In this document: in pieces, positions 44,531-54,797 of the stretch
Layout of the letters: each line of letters opens with the position of its first letter
Numbering within the stretch: position 1 is the stretch's first letter
Assembly (NCBI GenBank): GCA_002270295.1
Contig: NISF01000002.1
Location: forward strand, 558,001 to 622,000
Source of the DNA: Enterobacter sp. 10-1
Lineage (GTDB): Bacteria > Pseudomonadota > Gammaproteobacteria > Enterobacterales > Enterobacteriaceae
Direction of reading: 5' to 3'
DNA length: 64,000 nucleotides
Made by a program: the position numbers and the translations under genes
Notes under the pieces: generated by a model
Told to the model about the DNA's origin: nothing
The model's database searches: none
What the model saw: the letters and a program-made list of their open reading frames with translations, nothing else

Positions 44531-44547
44531 GCCCGGCGCTGCCGGGC
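44531..44547 (+). terminator. Hairpin after plsY
   Basis: GCCCGGC and GCCGGGC form a perfect 7-bp stem with a 3-base loop, eight bases after the plsY stop, followed by ACGATTTTCCCC. The T run is short and displaced. Confidence 0.5.
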
Positions 44548-44733
44548 ACGATTTTCCCCGACAATATCTTTTGATCCCCCGGCCTTACAGCCAATCATTC
44601 CACCGCGCCGCCGTTTAAAAGATAATCCTTTCGCTACAATCACTTAGTTATGTCTTATAACCAAAAATGATTTATTCGCCCGCCCCGCGATGTTTACTCT
44701 GAATCTCCTGATAAGACACAACAGAACAATAAT

Positions 44734-46203
44734 ATGACAGACGTAATCAATGCGGCGCCGATTGCAGCGGCAGGGTCGCCTGACGGGGAAGTTCGATGGA
44801 TACGCGGCGCGGCGGACGTTTCGCGCCTGATTAACGAGGGCAGCAGCGGGCGCAGCAACGCGCGCATCGTCATGGGCATCGCGCTAGGCGGGATTTTTCT
44901 CGATGCCTACGATCTTGGCTCCCTGGCCTTTGGCCTGAAAGACATTACCCGTGAATTCAACCTGACGCCCGCCGGCACCGGCATGGTGGCCTCAGCCATC
45001 ACCTTCGGCGCCATCGTCGGCGCGCTGCTGGGCGGCTATCTGACGGATAAAATCGGCCGCTACCGCGTCTTTATGGCGGATATGCTGTTCTTCGTGGTTG
45101 CAGCTATCGCCTGCGCGCTGGCTCCCAACGAATACGTCCTCACCGGCGCCCGGTTCGTCATGGGGCTCGGCGTGGGTATCGACCTGCCGGTGGCGATGGC
45201 CTTCCTGAGCGAATTTTCTAAACTCAAAGGGCCGGGCAACAAAGCCGCCAGCGTCGCCATGTGGTGCCCGACCTGGTACGCCGCCATCAGCGTCTCATAT
45301 CTGCTGGTGCTATTTTTCTACGCCGCGCTGCCGGAAAGCCACAGCGACTGGCTGTGGCGGCTGATTCTCGGCTTCGGCGCGATCCCCGCGCTGGTGATTA
45401 TCGCCATTCGCAGCCGCTATATGAGCGAGTCGCCGGTTTGGGCCGCCAATCAGGGCAACCTGCGTGAAGCGGCCTCCATTCTGCGCCAGGCCTACAACAT
45501 CAACGCCCACGTGGCGCAGGATGCGCTGGATAAACCGGCGCCGGTGGTGAAAAAAGCGCAATGGAGCAACTACTTACGCCTGTTTCAGGGGGTTTACCTG
45601 CGGCGGACGACCCTGGCAACGCTGCTCTCCGTAGTCTCATCATTTGCCTATAACGCCGTTGCCTTCGGCCTGCCGGTGATTATCTCCAGCTTCTTCGTCC
45701 AGTCGATGCTGACCACGATTCTGATCTCGCTGGCGCTGAACCTGCTCTTCGCCTTCGTCGGCGGGCTGCTGGCCGTACGGCTGGTGCCGCGCCTTGGGGC
45801 ATGGAAAATGTCGCTGGCGGGATACGCCTGCCAGCTGGCGGCGCTGCTGGGGCTGGCGCTGATTGGCCGCCCGGAAGGCGCCGCCGAAGGGATCGCCGCG
45901 GTTGCCATGCTGGCGCTGTTCCTCTTCGGCCAGGGCTTTGGCCCCGGCGCGCACACCATGACCTTTGCCTCGCTGAGCTACCCGACTTCACTGCGCGGCG
46001 TCGGCGTCGGCCTGAACCAAACCCTGATGCGCAGCAGCTCAACGCTATCGCTGTTCCTCTTCCCGCTGCTGGTCGCGGCGCTGGATACGCGCGTCTTTTG
46101 GGTTATCGCCGCGGCGCCGCTTATCGGCCTGCTGTCGCTGCTTGCCATCCGCTGGGAACCTTCGGGCTACGACATCGACGCCGAGGATTATCAGGATAAA
46201 TAG
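44734..46203 (+). CDS. MFS transporter, metabolite:H+ symporter type
   Basis: A 489-residue major facilitator with about 12 helices. Motif A is seen as GGYLTDKIGRYRVF between helices 2 and 3, and the second half has its equivalent AVRLVPRLG. The long N-terminal cytoplasmic stretch (about 45 residues) and the LGGIFLDAYDLGSLAFGL helix 1 are typical of sugar-porter-like metabolite:H+ symporters. The substrate cannot be read from the sequence. It lies between plsY and ureD, with 220 bp to ureD. No regulator gene is adjacent. The name of the nearest E. coli relative is uncertain. Confidence 0.85.
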   Translation: MTDVINAAPIAAAGSPDGEVRWIRGAADVSRLINEGSSGRSNARIVMGIALGGIFLDAYDLGSLAFGLKDITREFNLTPAGTGMVASAITFGAIVGALLGGYLTDKIGRYRVFMADMLFFVVAAIACALAPNEYVLTGARFVMGLGVGIDLPVAMAFLSEFSKLKGPGNKAASVAMWCPTWYAAISVSYLLVLFFYAALPESHSDWLWRLILGFGAIPALVIIAIRSRYMSESPVWAANQGNLREAASILRQAYNINAHVAQDALDKPAPVVKKAQWSNYLRLFQGVYLRRTTLATLLSVVSSFAYNAVAFGLPVIISSFFVQSMLTTILISLALNLLFAFVGGLLAVRLVPRLGAWKMSLAGYACQLAALLGLALIGRPEGAAEGIAAVAMLALFLFGQGFGPGAHTMTFASLSYPTSLRGVGVGLNQTLMRSSSTLSLFLFPLLVAALDTRVFWVIAAAPLIGLLSLLAIRWEPSGYDIDAEDYQDK

Positions 46204-46338
46204 CGTTACCACCGGGCGCTCGCGCTGAACGCCCTTTACCGCCCCTTCACCTTTCAACATGTAGCTATCCCGCCTGCGGGGGAAGGTCCAGGGACGGACT
46301 CTATCCGCAGCCGCCGGGCGGTTTACGGGGCAACAACC

Positions 46339-46353
46339 ATAAGCTTTTCATAT
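46339..46353 (+). promoter_or_regulatory. NAC-type site upstream of ureD
   Basis: ATAAGCTTTTCATAT is an ATA-N9-TAT element, matching the NAC consensus ATA-N6-TNGTAT with one mismatch. It is centred 78 bp upstream of the TTG start of ureD. In Klebsiella aerogenes NAC activates the urease operon during nitrogen limitation. Confidence 0.6.
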
Positions 46354-46423
46354 GATCGGGATGCTTTGCGGCCGATCAATACTCATCGCTGCTGTTTTAT
46401 CTTGAGTTTGCAGGGGCGCAACA

Positions 46424-47248
46424 TTGCACAGCACCGTGTTACCACAGACAAAAAAAGGCTGGCAGGCTACGCTGGATCTCCGCTTTCAATCTACCGGCGA
46501 TAAAACGGTCCTGACCTCTTCCCGTCACGTTGGCCCATTAACCGTCCAGCGCCCTTTTTATCCCGAAGAAGAAACCTGCCACCTCTATTTATTACATCCG
46601 CCGGGCGGCATCGTTGGCGGCGATGAGCTGACGATTACGGCCGCCCTCGACGGCGGCAGCCACGCGCTGATGACCATGCCCGGCGCCAGCAAGTTTTACC
46701 GCAGCAGCGGCGCGCAGGCGCATCTGCACCAGCGCTTCACCGTCGCGGCGCACGCTATTCTTGAATGGCTGCCGCAGGACGCCATTTTTTTCCCCGGCGC
46801 GCGGGCTAATCTGCATACCACCTTCCATCTTTGCGCCACCAGCACCCTTTTAGCCTGGGATCTGCTGTGCCTCGGCCGCCCGGTGATTGGCGAAACGTTT
46901 AGCCACGGCACTCTCGCGAACCGCCTGGAAGTGTGGGTTGATGAGACGCCGCTGCTGGTGGAACGGCTGTGCCTCGCCGATGGCCAGCTGGCCTGCATCG
47001 CGCAGCGGCCGTGGGTGGGGACGCTGCTGTTCTATCCGGCTAATGAGACCCTGCTCGACGGCGTGCGCGAACGGCTCGCCGGGCTCGCCAGCTACGCCGG
47101 CGCCAGCCTGACCGACGGCCTGCTGACGGTCCGATTTTTAAGTGATGATAATTTGCTGTGCCAGCGGGCGATGCGCGATATATGGCAGTTTATGCGCCCG
47201 CATCTGACCGGGAAACCCCCGGTTCCTCCCCGAATCTGGCTGACCTGA
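46424..47248 (+). CDS. ureD: Urease accessory protein UreD
   Basis: A UreD/UreH scaffold that binds apo-urease and, with UreF and UreG, guides nickel into the active site. The family blocks HVGPLTVQRPFYPEE, LLHPPGGIVGGDEL, MPGASKFYRSSGAQA and FFPGARANLHTTFHLCA are intact. Two starts compete. A TTG at 46424 has AGGGG seven bases upstream (46412-46416) and gives 274 residues. A GTG at 46436 begins LPQTKKGW and aligns with the known K. aerogenes start but has no close ribosome-binding site. I choose the TTG, with moderate confidence. It opens the ureDABCEFG operon. Confidence 0.93.
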   Translation: MHSTVLPQTKKGWQATLDLRFQSTGDKTVLTSSRHVGPLTVQRPFYPEEETCHLYLLHPPGGIVGGDELTITAALDGGSHALMTMPGASKFYRSSGAQAHLHQRFTVAAHAILEWLPQDAIFFPGARANLHTTFHLCATSTLLAWDLLCLGRPVIGETFSHGTLANRLEVWVDETPLLVERLCLADGQLACIAQRPWVGTLLFYPANETLLDGVRERLAGLASYAGASLTDGLLTVRFLSDDNLLCQRAMRDIWQFMRPHLTGKPPVPPRIWLT

Positions 47249-47257
47249 GAGAGCGCT

Positions 47258-47560
47258 ATGGAACTGACACCCAGAGAGAAAGATAAGCTGCTGCTGTTTA
47301 CCGCCGCGCTGGTGGCTGAGCGCCGCCTGGCCCGTGGGCTGAAGCTGAACTACCCGGAAGCGGTGGCGTTAATTAGCGCCTTTATTATGGAGGGCGCCCG
47401 CGACGGCAATAGCGTGGCGGCGCTGATGGAAGAGGGCCGCCACGTCCTGACCCGCAGTCAGGTCATGGAGGGCGTGCCCGAAATGATCCCCGACATCCAG
47501 ATCGAAGCCACCTTTCCGGACGGCTCGAAGCTGGTCACCGTCCACAATCCGATAATCTGA
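47258..47560 (+). CDS. ureA: Urease gamma subunit
   Basis: A 100-residue gamma subunit, the usual Klebsiella length. It forms the (UreABC)3 holoenzyme with the beta and alpha subunits. Conserved segments are [23 protein letters not shown] at the start (in two parts here: [10 protein letters not shown] and [11 protein letters not shown]) and [21 protein letters not shown] near the end. It starts nine bases after ureD. Confidence 0.96.
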   Translation: MELTPREKDKLLLFTAALVAERRLARGLKLNYPEAVALISAFIMEGARDGNSVAALMEEGRHVLTRSQVMEGVPEMIPDIQIEATFPDGSKLVTVHNPII

Positions 47561-47569
47561 GGTTCCGCG

Positions 47570-47890
47570 ATGATCCCAGGTGAGTACCAAGTGAAACCCG
47601 GCCAGATAGCCCTTAATGTTGGCCGCATGACCCGCAGCATAATCGTTGAAAATCACGGTGACCGGCCGATCCAGGTGGGATCGCACTATCACTTCGCCGA
47701 AGTGAATCCGGCGCTGAAGTTCGACCGCGAGCAGGCGACGGGCTATCGCCTGAATATCGCCGCCGGTACCGCGGTCCGTTTTGAACCCGGGCAAAAGCGA
47801 GAAGTGGAGCTGGTTGCTCTTGCCGGCTCCCGCGCGGTGTACGGCTTTCGCGGCGCGGTGATGGGAAAACTGGAGGAAAACGATGAGTGA
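47570..47890 (+). CDS. ureB: Urease beta subunit
   Basis: A 106-residue beta subunit, the usual length. It is a small beta-sandwich that covers the alpha-subunit surface. Recognised blocks are [36 protein letters not shown] and [16 protein letters not shown]. The last eight bases overlap the start of ureC, so translation is coupled. Confidence 0.96.
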   Translation: MIPGEYQVKPGQIALNVGRMTRSIIVENHGDRPIQVGSHYHFAEVNPALKFDREQATGYRLNIAAGTAVRFEPGQKREVELVALAGSRAVYGFRGAVMGKLEENDE

Positions 47891-49586
47891 AATTTCACGC
47901 CAGGCCTATGCCGATATGTTTGGCCCCACCACCGGCGATAAGGTCCGCCTTGCGGACACCGAGCTGTGGATAGAGGTCGAAGACGATCTCACCACCTACG
48001 GCGAAGAGGTGAAGTTCGGCGGCGGAAAGGTGATTCGCGACGGCATGGGCCAGGGCCAAATGCTCTCAGCGGAGTGCGTCGATCTGGTGCTGACCAATGC
48101 GCTGATCGTCGATCACTGGGGGATCGTGAAGGCGGATATCGGCGTCAAAGAGGGGCGCATCTTCGCCATCGGCAAAGCGGGCAACCCGGATATCCAGCCT
48201 GACGTCACCATCCCTATCGGCGCGGCGACGGAAATCATTGCCGCCGAAGGTAAGATAGTCACCGCCGGCGGCGTCGATACGCACATCCACTGGATCTGCC
48301 CGCAGCAGGCGGAAGAAGCGCTGGTCTCCGGCGTCACCACGATGGTCGGCGGCGGCACCGGACCGGCGGCGGGCACCCACGCCACCACCTGCACCCCCGG
48401 TCCGTGGTATATATCGCGGATGCTGCAGGCGGCGGATAGCCTGCCGGTCAACATCGGCCTGCTGGGTAAAGGCAACGGCTCCAATCCGGACGCGCTGCGC
48501 GAGCAGGTGGCGGCTGGCGTGATTGGCCTGAAAATCCACGAAGACTGGGGCGCGACGCCCGCGGCCATCAACTGCGCGCTGACCGTCGCCGATGAGATGG
48601 ACGTTCAGGTGGCGCTGCATAGCGATACCCTCAACGAGTCCGGGTTTGTCGAAGATACCCTGGCGGCGATTGGCGGGCGTACCATCCACACCTTCCATAC
48701 CGAAGGCGCCGGCGGCGGCCACGCGCCGGATATTATTACCGCCTGCGCGCACCCCAACATTCTGCCCTCCTCCACCAACCCGACGCTGCCCTACACCGTC
48801 AATACCATCGATGAACACCTCGATATGCTGATGGTTTGCCATCACCTCGACCCGGACATCGCGGAGGACGTGGCGTTCGCCGAATCGCGCATTCGGCGGG
48901 AAACCATCGCCGCGGAGGACGTCCTGCACGATATCGGCGCTTTCTCGCTGACCTCTTCCGATTCGCAGGCCATGGGCCGCGTCGGCGAGGTGGTGCTGCG
49001 CACCTGGCAGGTCGCCCACCGCATGAAGGTCCAGCGCGGCCCGCTGGCGGAAGAGCGCGGCGACAACGACAATTTTCGCGTTAAGCGCTATATCGCTAAA
49101 TACACCATTAACCCGGCGCTGACCCACGGTATCGCCCATGAGGTCGGCTCGATTGAGGCCGGCAAGCTGGCCGATCTGGTGCTGTGGTCCCCGGCGTTCT
49201 TCGGCGTGAAGCCGGCGTGCGTGGTGAAGGGCGGGATGATTGCCATCGCGCCGATGGGCGATATTAACGCCTCTATTCCTACCCCGCAGCCGGTGCACTA
49301 TCGGCCGATGTTCGGGGCGCTGGGCAGCGCCCGCCATCGCTGTCGGCTGACCTTCCTGCCGCAGGCGGCGATAGCCAGCGGCGTGGCGCAGCGCCTCAAT
49401 CTGCACAGCGCCACGGCCACGGCGAAGGGCTGCCGAACGCTGCAGAAGGCCGACATGATCCATAACGGCCTGCAGCCCAATATTACCGTTGATGCGCAAA
49501 CCTACGAGGTGCGCATTGACGGGGAGCTAATAACCAGCGAACCGGCAGAAGTGCTGCCGATGGCGCAACGTTACTTTCTGTTTTAA
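47883..49586 (+). CDS. ureC: Urease alpha subunit (catalytic)
   Basis: A 567-residue nickel amidohydrolase, the K. aerogenes length. It hydrolyses urea to ammonia and carbamate. Active-site residues, in K. aerogenes numbering, are all readable: His134 and His136 (DTHIH), carbamylated Lys217 and His219 (GLKIHED), His246 (ALHSDT), His272 (FHTEGAGG), Cys319 and His320 on the flap (MVCHHLD), and Asp360 (TSSDSQAMG). No key residue is missing. It is the core of the ure operon. Confidence 0.98.
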   Translation: MSEISRQAYADMFGPTTGDKVRLADTELWIEVEDDLTTYGEEVKFGGGKVIRDGMGQGQMLSAECVDLVLTNALIVDHWGIVKADIGVKEGRIFAIGKAGNPDIQPDVTIPIGAATEIIAAEGKIVTAGGVDTHIHWICPQQAEEALVSGVTTMVGGGTGPAAGTHATTCTPGPWYISRMLQAADSLPVNIGLLGKGNGSNPDALREQVAAGVIGLKIHEDWGATPAAINCALTVADEMDVQVALHSDTLNESGFVEDTLAAIGGRTIHTFHTEGAGGGHAPDIITACAHPNILPSSTNPTLPYTVNTIDEHLDMLMVCHHLDPDIAEDVAFAESRIRRETIAAEDVLHDIGAFSLTSSDSQAMGRVGEVVLRTWQVAHRMKVQRGPLAEERGDNDNFRVKRYIAKYTINPALTHGIAHEVGSIEAGKLADLVLWSPAFFGVKPACVVKGGMIAIAPMGDINASIPTPQPVHYRPMFGALGSARHRCRLTFLPQAAIASGVAQRLNLHSATATAKGCRTLQKADMIHNGLQPNITVDAQTYEVRIDGELITSEPAEVLPMAQRYFLF

Positions 49587-49595
49587 GGAGTCCGG

Positions 49596-50090
49596 ATGCT
49601 GTATCTGACCCAACGCGTGGAGACGCCGGCGCAGGCAACGGCCAGCGTCACGCTGCCGATTGATGTGCGGGTAAAAAGCCGAATCAAAGTCACCCTTAAC
49701 GATGGGCGCGAAGCGGGCCTGCTGCTGCCGCGCGGCCTGCTGCTGCGGGGCGGTGACGTTCTGAGTAATGAAGAGGGCAGCGAGTTTGTCGCAGTCATTG
49801 CCGCCGATGAGGGCGTCTCCGTCGTGCGCTGCGAGGACCCGTTTACGCTGGCGAAAGCCTGCTATCACCTCGGCAACCGCCACGTTCCGCTGCAGATTAT
49901 GCCCGGCGAGCTGCGCTACCACCACGACCACGTGCTGGACGATATGCTGCGCCAGTTCGGCCTGCAGGTGAGCTTCGCCCGGCTGCCGTTCGAACCGGAA
50001 GCCGGCGCCTACGCCAGCGAGAGCCACGGGCATGGACACGGGCATCATCATGGCCATAGCCACGATGACCACCATGAGCACAGCCACTGA
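49596..50090 (+). CDS. ureE: Urease nickel metallochaperone UreE
   Basis: A 164-residue UreE. The N-terminal peptide-binding domain and the metal-binding domain (residues about 75-145) are followed by a histidine-rich tail in the last 22 residues, with repeated HGH, HHH and HH runs, that binds extra nickel. The conserved interface histidine is in GNRHVPLQI. Its tail is a few residues longer than in K. aerogenes. ureF starts at the base after its stop. Confidence 0.95.
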   Translation: MLYLTQRVETPAQATASVTLPIDVRVKSRIKVTLNDGREAGLLLPRGLLLRGGDVLSNEEGSEFVAVIAADEGVSVVRCEDPFTLAKACYHLGNRHVPLQIMPGELRYHHDHVLDDMLRQFGLQVSFARLPFEPEAGAYASESHGHGHGHHHGHSHDDHHEHSH

Positions 50091-50765
50091 ATGTCGTCGC
50101 TGGAAAAACGCCTGCGGCTGATGCAGCTGGCCAGCAGCAACCTGCCGGTCGGCGGCTATAGCTGGTCGCAGGGGCTGGAGTGGGCGGTGGAAGCGGGCTG
50201 GGTGGCCGATACTCAGGCCTTCGAACGCTGGCAGCTGCAGCAGATGGAGCAGAGCTTTTTTACCGTCGATCTGCCGCTGTTCGCCCGCCTCTATCGCGCC
50301 TGCGAAGATAACAACCTGCCCGAGGCGCAGCGCTGGGCGGCGTATCTGCTCGCCTGCAGAGAAACCCGCGAGCTGCGCGAAGAGGAGCGTAATCGCGGGG
50401 CGGCATTCACCCGACTGCTTGCCGACTGGCAGCCGGAGTGCCCCAAAGAGTGGCGGACGCTGTGCCAGCAAAGCCAGCTTGCCGGGATGGCCTGGCTTGG
50501 CGTGCGCTGGCAAATCCCCCTTGCCGATCTGGCGCTGAGCCTCGGCTACAGCTGGATTGAGGGCGCGGTGATGGCCGGCGTTAAGCTGGTGCCTTTTGGG
50601 CAACAGGCCGCGCAGCAGCTGATCATCCGCCTGTGCGATCGCTATGCGGCGGATATGGCCAGCGCGCTTGCCGCCCCGGACGGCGCGATCGGCTCCTCCA
50701 CGCCGCTGGCCGCCATCGCCTCCGCCCGGCATGAAACGCAGTATTCCCGATTATTCCGTTCTTAG
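50091..50765 (+). CDS. ureF: Urease accessory protein UreF
   Basis: A 224-residue helical UreF, which gates UreG GTPase activity and assembles with UreD on apo-urease. Blocks include [45 protein letters not shown] and [21 protein letters not shown]. The start is the ATG directly after the ureE TGA. It ends nine bases before ureG. Confidence 0.95.
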   Translation: MSSLEKRLRLMQLASSNLPVGGYSWSQGLEWAVEAGWVADTQAFERWQLQQMEQSFFTVDLPLFARLYRACEDNNLPEAQRWAAYLLACRETRELREEERNRGAAFTRLLADWQPECPKEWRTLCQQSQLAGMAWLGVRWQIPLADLALSLGYSWIEGAVMAGVKLVPFGQQAAQQLIIRLCDRYAADMASALAAPDGAIGSSTPLAAIASARHETQYSRLFRS

Positions 50766-50773
50766 GAGAAAGC

Positions 50774-51391
50774 ATGAACAACTACAAACATCCGCTGCGC
50801 GTGGGCGTCGGCGGCCCGGTCGGTTCCGGGAAAACCGCGCTGCTGGAAGCGCTGTGTAAAGCCATGCGCAACACGTATCAGCTGGCCGTCGTCACCAACG
50901 ATATCTACACCAAAGAAGATCAGCGCATTCTCACCGAAGCTGGCGCGCTTGAGCCGGAACGTATCGTCGGCGTCGAAACCGGCGGCTGCCCGCATACCGC
51001 CATCCGCGAAGACGCGTCGATGAACCTGGCGGCGGTGGAAGCGCTGAGCGAAAAATTCGGTAACCTCGAACTTATCTTCGTCGAAAGCGGCGGCGATAAC
51101 CTCAGCGCGACCTTTAGCCCAGAGCTGGCCGATCTGACCATCTACGTTATCGACGTGGCGGAAGGGGAGAAAATCCCGCGCAAAGGCGGCCCGGGGATCA
51201 CCAAATCGGACTTCCTGGTGATCAACAAAACCGACCTTGCACCGTATGTGGGCGCCTCGCTGGAAGTGATGGAGCGCGACACCATGCGGATGCGCGGCGA
51301 GCGTCCGTGGGCCTTTACTAACCTCAAGAGCGGCGACGGCCTGCAGAGCATCATTGCCTTCCTCGAAGACAAAGGCATGCTGCGCCGCTAG
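50774..51391 (+). CDS. ureG: Urease accessory GTPase UreG
   Basis: A 205-residue SIMIBI-class GTPase, the usual length. [15 protein letters not shown] is the P-loop, [13 protein letters not shown] contains the nickel-binding CPH motif, ESGGDN is the switch region, and VINKTDLA gives guanine specificity. GTP hydrolysis drives nickel insertion. AGGAGAAAG precedes it. It is the last gene of the operon, followed by a strong inverted repeat. Confidence 0.97.
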   Translation: MNNYKHPLRVGVGGPVGSGKTALLEALCKAMRNTYQLAVVTNDIYTKEDQRILTEAGALEPERIVGVETGGCPHTAIREDASMNLAAVEALSEKFGNLELIFVESGGDNLSATFSPELADLTIYVIDVAEGEKIPRKGGPGITKSDFLVINKTDLAPYVGASLEVMERDTMRMRGERPWAFTNLKSGDGLQSIIAFLEDKGMLRR

Positions 51392-51396
51392 GCCCG

Positions 51397-51432
51397 TGCA
51401 CCATCCGGACGCGCCCGCGCCCGGATGGTGCA
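51397..51432 (+). terminator. 12-bp inverted repeat after ureG
   Basis: TGCACCATCCGG and CCGGATGGTGCA form a perfect 12-bp stem around a 12-base GC-rich loop, five bases after the ureG stop. The nearest T run is about 12 bases later. It probably ends or protects the urease transcript and separates it from the permease. Confidence 0.6.
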
Positions 51433-51544
51433 TTCGACGCCCTCTTTTTATCCTCCCCTCCCCCACAGCCCCCTGCGGCGCCTGCTCTACGAAGTGGCAT
51501 AAGGTTTGCTAATTACAGTCATACCTGACCATTAAGGAATGACT

Positions 51545-53152
51545 ATGTCATCACTGGATATTAAAACTGAGCTACCTGCACAAACCGGCACATCCGGCTC
51601 CCGTGAAACATTGGAAGATTACACCCTGCGCTACGCTCCGCTGAGCTTTCGCCGCTGGGGGCCAGGCGTCGTCGCCGTCACCGCGCTGGGCGGCATTGCC
51701 TATCTGGCCGACTTTTCTATCGGCGCCAGCATTGGCATGGCGTGGGGCACCACCAACGCCATCTACTCGATCCTGCTGGCCGCGCTGGTGATTTTCCTGA
51801 CCGGCATTCCGCTGGCGATCACCGCTGCCCGCTACAACATCGACCTCGATTTAATCACCCGCAGCGCCGGATTCGGCTATTTTGGCTCGGTCATTACCAG
51901 CATCATTTTTGCCGGATTTACCTTTATCTTCTTCGCTCTTGAAGGCTCGATTATGGCGCAGGGGCTGCTGGTCGGCCTCGGGATCCCGCTGTGGATGGGC
52001 TACCTCATCGCAACCCTGATGGTACTGCCGCTGGTCGTTTACGGCATGAAGGCCCTGACCCGTCTGCAGGTCTGGACCACGCCGCTGTGGCTGGTGCTGA
52101 TGGTTGTGCCGGTGGCCTGGCTTATCGCTAAAGATCCTCAGCTGGTGGATGGCTTTATGAACTTCGCCGGTAAGAACGACGCCTCGCGCGTGGATTTAAC
52201 CGCCATTATGCTGGGCGCCGGGGTATGCCTGTCGCTGATCATGCAGATCGGCGAGCAGATTGACTATCTGCGCTTTATGCCGCCGAAAACGGCGGAGAAC
52301 AGCAAAAGCTGGTGGCTGGCGGTCTTTTCTGCCGGCCCGGGTTGGGTGGTGCTGGGCGCGATTAAACAGATTATTGGCGCCTTCCTCGGCTTCTACCTGC
52401 TGACCCGCTTCCCGGCTGTACATAACACCGAGCCGGTTCAGCAGTTCGTCAGCGTCTTTGACAATCTGGTGCCCGGCTGGCTGGCGCTGACCCTGGCCGT
52501 AGTGCTGGTGGTTATCTCGCAGATTAAAATTAACGTCACCAACGCCTACTCCGGCTCGCTGGCCTGGACCAGCGCCTGGACGCGCACCACCCGCAGCTAT
52601 CCGGGGCGGATCGTCTTTGTTGTCGTCAACCTCGCCATTGCGCTGGCGCTGATGGAAGGCGATATGTTCAGCGCCCTGTCGTGGATCCTCGGCTTTTACT
52701 CCAACTTCGCCATTGCCTGGGTTGTGGTGGTCGCCACCGATATTACCGTCAATAAAGGCCTGCTGAAGCTGGCGCCGGCCCAGCCGGAATATCGCCGGGG
52801 GATGATCCATAACGTTAACCCGGTGGGCGTGGTTTCCTTTGCTCTCGCCGCCGGGCTCTCTATCTGCGCATTCTTCGGCCTGCTCGGCACCACCCTGGCC
52901 CCGTTCTCACCGCTGATTGCGCTGGCTGTCGCCCTGGTGATGACGCCGCTGATGGGCATTCTGACCCGCGGCCGCTACTACATCAAACAGCACGATGACG
53001 GCATTGCCGAACCGCGCTACGACGCTCAGGGGAACGCCTCCACCACCGTGTATCGCTGCATTACCTGCCGGGAAGAGTACGAACGTCCGGACGTGATGCA
53101 CTCGGCAAAACATCAGGGGGCGATTTGCTCGCTGTGTAAGAGTATGGAATAG
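51545..53152 (+). CDS. NCS1-family (purine/cytosine-type) permease with C-terminal Cys4 tail
   Basis: A 535-residue nucleobase:cation symporter-1 family transporter with about 12 helices. The helix 1 region has LSFRRWGPGVVAVTALGGIAYLA, and GLLVGLGIPLWMGY and QIGEQIDYLRFMPP follow. The last 35 residues are cytoplasmic and contain two CxxC knuckles (YRCITCREEY and ICSLCKSME) about 24 residues apart, like a zinc ribbon. The ATG at 51539 touches AAGGA, so the ATG at 51545 with six-base spacing is the better start. It follows the urease genes, separated by a hairpin. A nitrogen-compound substrate is an inference. Confidence 0.85.
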   Translation: MSSLDIKTELPAQTGTSGSRETLEDYTLRYAPLSFRRWGPGVVAVTALGGIAYLADFSIGASIGMAWGTTNAIYSILLAALVIFLTGIPLAITAARYNIDLDLITRSAGFGYFGSVITSIIFAGFTFIFFALEGSIMAQGLLVGLGIPLWMGYLIATLMVLPLVVYGMKALTRLQVWTTPLWLVLMVVPVAWLIAKDPQLVDGFMNFAGKNDASRVDLTAIMLGAGVCLSLIMQIGEQIDYLRFMPPKTAENSKSWWLAVFSAGPGWVVLGAIKQIIGAFLGFYLLTRFPAVHNTEPVQQFVSVFDNLVPGWLALTLAVVLVVISQIKINVTNAYSGSLAWTSAWTRTTRSYPGRIVFVVVNLAIALALMEGDMFSALSWILGFYSNFAIAWVVVVATDITVNKGLLKLAPAQPEYRRGMIHNVNPVGVVSFALAAGLSICAFFGLLGTTLAPFSPLIALAVALVMTPLMGILTRGRYYIKQHDDGIAEPRYDAQGNASTTVYRCITCREEYERPDVMHSAKHQGAICSLCKSME

Positions 53153-53161
53153 CTCAGAAAG

Positions 53162-53186
53162 ACAGGCCGACGCGAGGTCGGCCTGT
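53162..53186. terminator. Bidirectional hairpin between permease and tsaD
   Basis: ACAGGCCGAC and GTCGGCCTGT form a perfect 10-bp stem with a 5-base loop between two converging genes. T runs are short on both sides. Confidence 0.7.
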
Positions 53187-53194
53187 TAGCAGGA

Positions 53195-54208
53195 TCAGGC
53201 CGCCGGCAGCTCGGCGAGCGGCCAGCGCGGGCGCACGGTGACGCCGAGGTCGGGCTTCGCTCCGCTCCGCAGGCGCACCATTCCGGCATAGGCGATCATC
53301 GCGCCGTTATCGGTACAGAACTCGGGGCGAGCGTAGAACACTTCGCCGCCGCGCTTTTTCATCATCTCGGCCAGCTTCGCGCGCAGCGTGCGGTTGGCGC
53401 TCACGCCGCCCGCCATCACCAGGCGCTTAAAGCCGGTCTGCTCCAGCGCCCGACGGCACTTAATCATCAGCGTATCCACCACCGCATCTTCAAACGCCCG
53501 CGCAATATCCGCCCGGGTCTGCTCGTCATTTTCATTATTGCGGATGGTGTTGGCGGCAAACGTCTTCAGGCCAGAGAAGCTAAAATCCAGCCCCGGACGA
53601 TCGGTCATCGGGCGCGGGAAGACGAAACGGCCTTCGCTCCCCTGGGAGGCCATTTTAGAGAGCATCGGGCCGCCGGGATAATCGAGGCCCAGCAGCTTCG
53701 CGGTTTTATCGAACGCTTCCCCTGCCGCATCATCTATCGATTCACCCAGCAGTTCATACTGACCAATACCGGTCACGCTAATCAGCTGGGTATGGCCGCC
53801 GGAAACCAGCAGCGCCACAAAGGGATAGTCCGGCGGATTATCTTCCAGCATCGGCGCCAGCAGATGCCCTTCCATATGGTGTACCGGGATCGCCGGTACG
53901 TTCCAGGCGAACGCCAGCGAACGGCCTACCGTTGCGCCAACCAGCAGCGCGCCGACCAGCCCCGGCCCGGCGGTGTAGGCAACCGCATCAATATCTTTTG
54001 CCGTCAGCCCGGCCTCTTTCAGCGCCGCCTGGATCAGCGGCACCGTTTTACGCACGTGATCGCGCGAAGCCAGCTCAGGAACCACGCCGCCGTAGTCAGC
54101 GTGTAGTTTCACCTGACTATACAATTGGTTGGCCAGCAGGCCTTGCTTATCGTCGTAAATGGCGATGCCGGTTTCATCGCAGGATGTTTCAATACCCAGT
54201 ACACGCAT
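53195..54208 (-). CDS. tsaD: tRNA N6-threonylcarbamoyladenosine synthase subunit TsaD
   Basis: A 337-residue Kae1/TsaD (formerly YgjD/Gcp), the E. coli length. It transfers the threonylcarbamoyl group from TC-AMP onto A37 of ANN-decoding tRNAs with TsaB and TsaE. The metal-binding His111 and His115 (HHMEGH) are intact, as is the ATPase-fold SGGHTQL and the [10 protein letters not shown] motif. It is divergent from rpsU, the classic arrangement. Confidence 0.97.
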   Translation of the reverse strand: MRVLGIETSCDETGIAIYDDKQGLLANQLYSQVKLHADYGGVVPELASRDHVRKTVPLIQAALKEAGLTAKDIDAVAYTAGPGLVGALLVGATVGRSLAFAWNVPAIPVHHMEGHLLAPMLEDNPPDYPFVALLVSGGHTQLISVTGIGQYELLGESIDDAAGEAFDKTAKLLGLDYPGGPMLSKMASQGSEGRFVFPRPMTDRPGLDFSFSGLKTFAANTIRNNENDEQTRADIARAFEDAVVDTLMIKCRRALEQTGFKRLVMAGGVSANRTLRAKLAEMMKKRGGEVFYARPEFCTDNGAMIAYAGMVRLRSGAKPDLGVTVRPRWPLAELPAA

Positions 54209-54773
<565 letters not shown>

Positions 54774-54777
54774 TCTG

Positions 54778-54797
54778 TTGAGGGCTAAAGCCCTCAA
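54778..54797 (+). terminator. Internal terminator between rpsU and dnaG
   Basis: TTGAGGGCT and AGCCCTCAA form a stem with a tiny loop, five bases after the rpsU stop, followed by TTC. In E. coli the equivalent terminator T1 lowers dnaG relative to rpsU. Confidence 0.75.

Noticed and set aside
48066..49499. Long open frame opposite ureC
   Set aside because: Same reason. It is the shadow of a gene with all catalytic residues intact and gives an Arg/His/Gln-rich product without motifs.
49527..50732. Long open frame opposite ureE and ureF
   Set aside because: It spans two real genes and the histidine-rich UreE tail in reverse, with no family resemblance.
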